Positions 61,875-64,000 of a DNA stretch of 64,000 nt are shown in pieces. Each line of letters opens with the position of its first letter. Position 1 is the stretch's first letter. The DNA comes from Hankyongella ginsenosidimutans. Lineage in GTDB: Bacteria > Pseudomonadota > Alphaproteobacteria > Sphingomonadales > Sphingomonadaceae. The notes beneath the pieces were generated by a model that saw only the letters and a program-made list of their open reading frames with translations, searched no databases and was not told the origin of the DNA. The stretch spans positions 1,844,001 to 1,908,000 of the forward strand of contig NZ_CP039704.1 of NCBI RefSeq assembly GCF_005144965.1, given 5' to 3'. A program made the translations under genes and the position numbers.

Positions 61875-62054
61875 ATGCCGTTCAATAAACTTGCCATCGG
61901 CGCTGCGGAAGCCATTGTCGCCTTCGGGATCGCCGTCTTGTTCGTGGCCGATCCGGCGCATGCCGGCGCTGTGGCGCTTGCTGCCATCCTGCTCAAGCAT
62001 GTCGGGCAGCACGCCATGTCGCCTGCGCCCGCGCGCAGGCGCACCCACGAATAA
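61875..62054 (+). CDS. Small membrane protein (59 residues)
   Basis: ATG in a clean frame with two hydrophobic stretches (AIGAAEAIVAFGIAVLFVA and AGAVALAAILL) and a basic end (PAPARRRTHE). Ends 72 bp before guaA. Family unknown; coding use is consistent with the genome. Confidence 0.55.
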   Translation: MPFNKLAIGAAEAIVAFGIAVLFVADPAHAGAVALAAILLKHVGQHAMSPAPARRRTHE

Positions 62055-62126
62055 TGTCCGCCGCGTGGCCTTGCGGGGTCACGCCGCCTCGGCTATGGCG
62101 CGGTGCTTCCCTTTTCGGAGGCCGCG

Positions 62127-63672
62127 ATGTCCGACACCATCCTCATCCTCGATTTCGGCAGCCAGGTCACGCAGTTGATCGCGCGGCGCGTGCGCGAGGC
62201 AGGCGTCTACTGCGAGGTCGTGCCGTTCAGCAAAGGCGAGGAAGCGCTGGCGCGCCTTGCGCCCCGCGGCATCATCCTTTCCGGAGGGCCGGCGTCGGTC
62301 ACAGGCGAGGCCAGCCCGCGCGCGCCGCAGGCAGTGTGGGACAGTGGGCTGCCGGTGCTTGGCATCTGCTACGGCGAGCAGACCATGGCAGCCCAGCTTG
62401 GAGGCCGGGTCACGCCGTCGAACCACCGGGAGTTCGGCCGCTCGACCGTTGAGGTGGTCGACGGCTGCGCCCTGTTTGCCGATGTCTGGCGACCCGGCGA
62501 ACGGCACCAGGTCTGGATGAGCCACGGCGACCGGGTCGATATGCTGCCGGGCGGTTTCAAGGTGGTCGCCACGTCGGACGGCGCGCCGTTTGCCGCCGTG
62601 GCCAACGAGGCGCGCCGCTACTACGGCGTGCAGTTTCACCCGGAAGTGGCGCATACGCCGGATGGCGCAAAGCTCATCGGCAATTTCGTGCATGGCGTCT
62701 GCGGCTGCCACGGCGACTGGACCATGGCGGCGTTTCGCGCGACCAAAATCGCGCAAATCCGCGCCCAGGTCGGCGACAAGCGGGTCATCTGCGGCCTGTC
62801 GGGCGGGGTCGACTCCGCTGTTGCCGCCGTGCTCATCCATGAGGCGATCGGCGCGCAGTTGACATGCGTGTTCGTCGATCACGGCCTGATGCGTCTGGGC
62901 GAAGCCGAACAGGTGGTGAGCCTGTTCCGTGGCCACTACAATATTCCGCTGGTGCATGTGGACGCCGCTGCCACCTTCCTCGGCGCGCTCGACGGCGTGA
63001 CCGACCCGGAAGCCAAGCGCAAGACCATCGGCAAGCTGTTCATCGAGGTGTTCGAGGCGGAGGCGAAAAACTCGGCGGCGCGGACTTCCTGGCGCAGGGG
63101 ACGCTCTACCCGGACGTGATCGAGAGCGTTTCCTTCACGGGCGGGCCGTCGGTCACCATCAAGAGCCACCACAATGTCGGCGGCCTGCCGGAGCGCATGA
63201 ACATGGCGCTGGTCGAGCCGCTGCGCGAGCTGTTCAAGGATGAGGTGCGCGCGCTTGGGCGCGAGCTCGGGCTGCCGGATGTGTTCGTCGCTCGCCATCC
63301 GTTCCCGGGGCCGGGCCTCGCCATCCGCATTCCCGGTGCCGTGACGCAGGAGAAGTGCGAGACCCTGCGCAAGGCCGATGCGATCTACCTCGATGAAATC
63401 CGCAAGGCCGGGCTCTACGATGCGATCTGGCAGGCGTTTGCCGTGCTGCTGCCGGTGCGCACGGTCGGCGTGATGGGGATGGCCGCACCTACGACCATGT
63501 GCTGGCCCTGCGCGCCGTCACCAGTGTCGACGGCATGACCGCCGACATCTACCCGTTCGACCCGCATTTTCTCAGCGCGGTCGCCACCCGCATCGTCAAT
63601 GAGGTGCCAGGCGTCAACCGTGTGGTCTACGACTTCACCAGCAAGCCGCCGGGAACCATCGAGTGGGAGTGA
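62127..63672 (+). CDS. guaA: GMP synthase, glutamine-hydrolysing (frameshifts)
   Basis: About 515 residues: class I glutamine amidotransferase with Cys in GICYGEQTM, His/Glu in [11 protein letters not shown]-pyrophosphatase loop [10 protein letters not shown] near residue 230; [11 protein letters not shown] and the end PPGTIEWE. Shifts near 63070 (A-run) and 63485. The SD GGAG lies before the ATG. Its conserved 3' end is a known target for genomic islands. Confidence 0.97.
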
Positions 63673-63990
63673 TTTTTGCCTATCCGGGCGTGTCCGGAAA
63701 CACGCCAAGGTGCGACATAACGCACTGAAATACAAAAATAAATTAGACGATATGTTTCGATGTCTATCGACGGGTTAGTCTCCCGGATGACGGTATGACT
63801 GACGGTATGGTGCATCTTGTCTCAGATCGAAATCGCATATACCGTCAGAGGCAAGAGAGCTTCTGACGGTATAATTTTTGACCTAGTACGCTGTAAAAGC
63901 AGGGAAAATATCCGATCAGGAAGGCCATTTTCTGCCTGACGGTATAATTGGGCGCTCTCCGGCATTTATTGACCGATCTGGAGGGCGCAA
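63673..63990. other. AT-rich junction with repeated TGACGGTAT boxes
   Basis: 318 bases between guaA and a probable integrase start. TGACGGTAT is found at 63788, 63800, 63864 and 63937 and inverted at 63839. GC drops sharply after guaA. Likely att/arm-type sites or operators of an island. Confidence 0.55.
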
Positions 63991-64000
63991 ATGTTGACCG
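63991..64000 (+). CDS. Probable start of a tyrosine integrase (truncated by window end)
   Basis: GGAGGGCGCAA precedes ATGTTGACC, encoding MLT, a common start of P4-type integrases placed next to their attachment gene. Only three residues are visible, so this rests on context: guaA 3' end, base composition change and repeated boxes. Confidence 0.35.

Overview
The window is about 64 kb of high-GC DNA from an alphaproteobacterium, most probably a member of the Sphingomonadales. The grounds are a CcrM-type GANTC methyltransferase, the block ruvCAB-ybgC-tolQRAB-pal-ybgF-tilS-ftsH-folP, a dihydropteroate synthase with the N-terminal extension I associate with sphingomonads, the hflK-hflC-degP group divergent from mrp, the aminotransferase-hom-glpX-recJ group, and a TorF porin next to glnB-glnA. 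The order-level assignment is an inference; the class is safe.

A technical point governs the whole annotation. About 35 of the roughly 55 protein genes, including essential ones (rodA, parE, ftsH, ruvB, tolQ, guaA, folP), are split by single-base shifts, and the ones checked closely sit in short homopolymers with one base missing. They are best read as uncorrected sequencing indels, so I give full gene spans and name the shift positions instead of calling pseudogenes.

Layout. 1-2461: end of mrdA and all of rodA (rod-shape peptidoglycan synthesis), then tRNA-Lys. 2670-9573: a decayed accessory island next to tRNA-Lys, lower in GC, with a very long SIR2 protein, an IS3-family element with perfect 4-bp target duplication, a VapBC-like toxin-antitoxin pair, a 137-bp duplication and the C-terminal half of a tyrosine integrase. 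9574-17060: oxidoreductase, azoR/LysR divergent pair, a repetitive secreted protein, and a subtilase divergent from an ECF sigma/anti-sigma/outer-membrane protein operon. 17240-24922: RTX-fused sulfatase, degP-hflC-hflK and mrp (envelope proteolysis and Fe-S carrier).

24923-26457 is a 1.5-kb gene-free stretch made of interspersed repeats around a possible structured RNA with a good promoter. 26458-31779: ccrM with eight GANTC sites just upstream, rnhB, a 2OG-Fe(II) oxygenase, parE and a protein with a CheZ/FliM-like tail. 32510-36806: TorF porin, glnA-glnB behind a sigma-54 promoter, and L-serine dehydratase. 37099-42660: tRNA-His, phaC framed by inverted repeats, an aminotransferase and an MHS-type transporter. 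43063-47268: hom-glpX-recJ and tRNA-Glu. 47498-61644: one long minus-strand run for recombination (ruvCAB), the Tol-Pal envelope system, tRNA modification (tilS), FtsH and folate synthesis, with a PEP-CTERM protein and an acyltransferase inserted among the ruv genes. 61875-64000: a small membrane protein, guaA, and, right after guaA, a probable integrase start that marks the edge of another island continuing outside the window.

At least six families of short intergenic repeats (called A to F here) fill most intergenic gaps, often joined end to end at CTAG, and sometimes supply the stop codon of the neighbouring gene.
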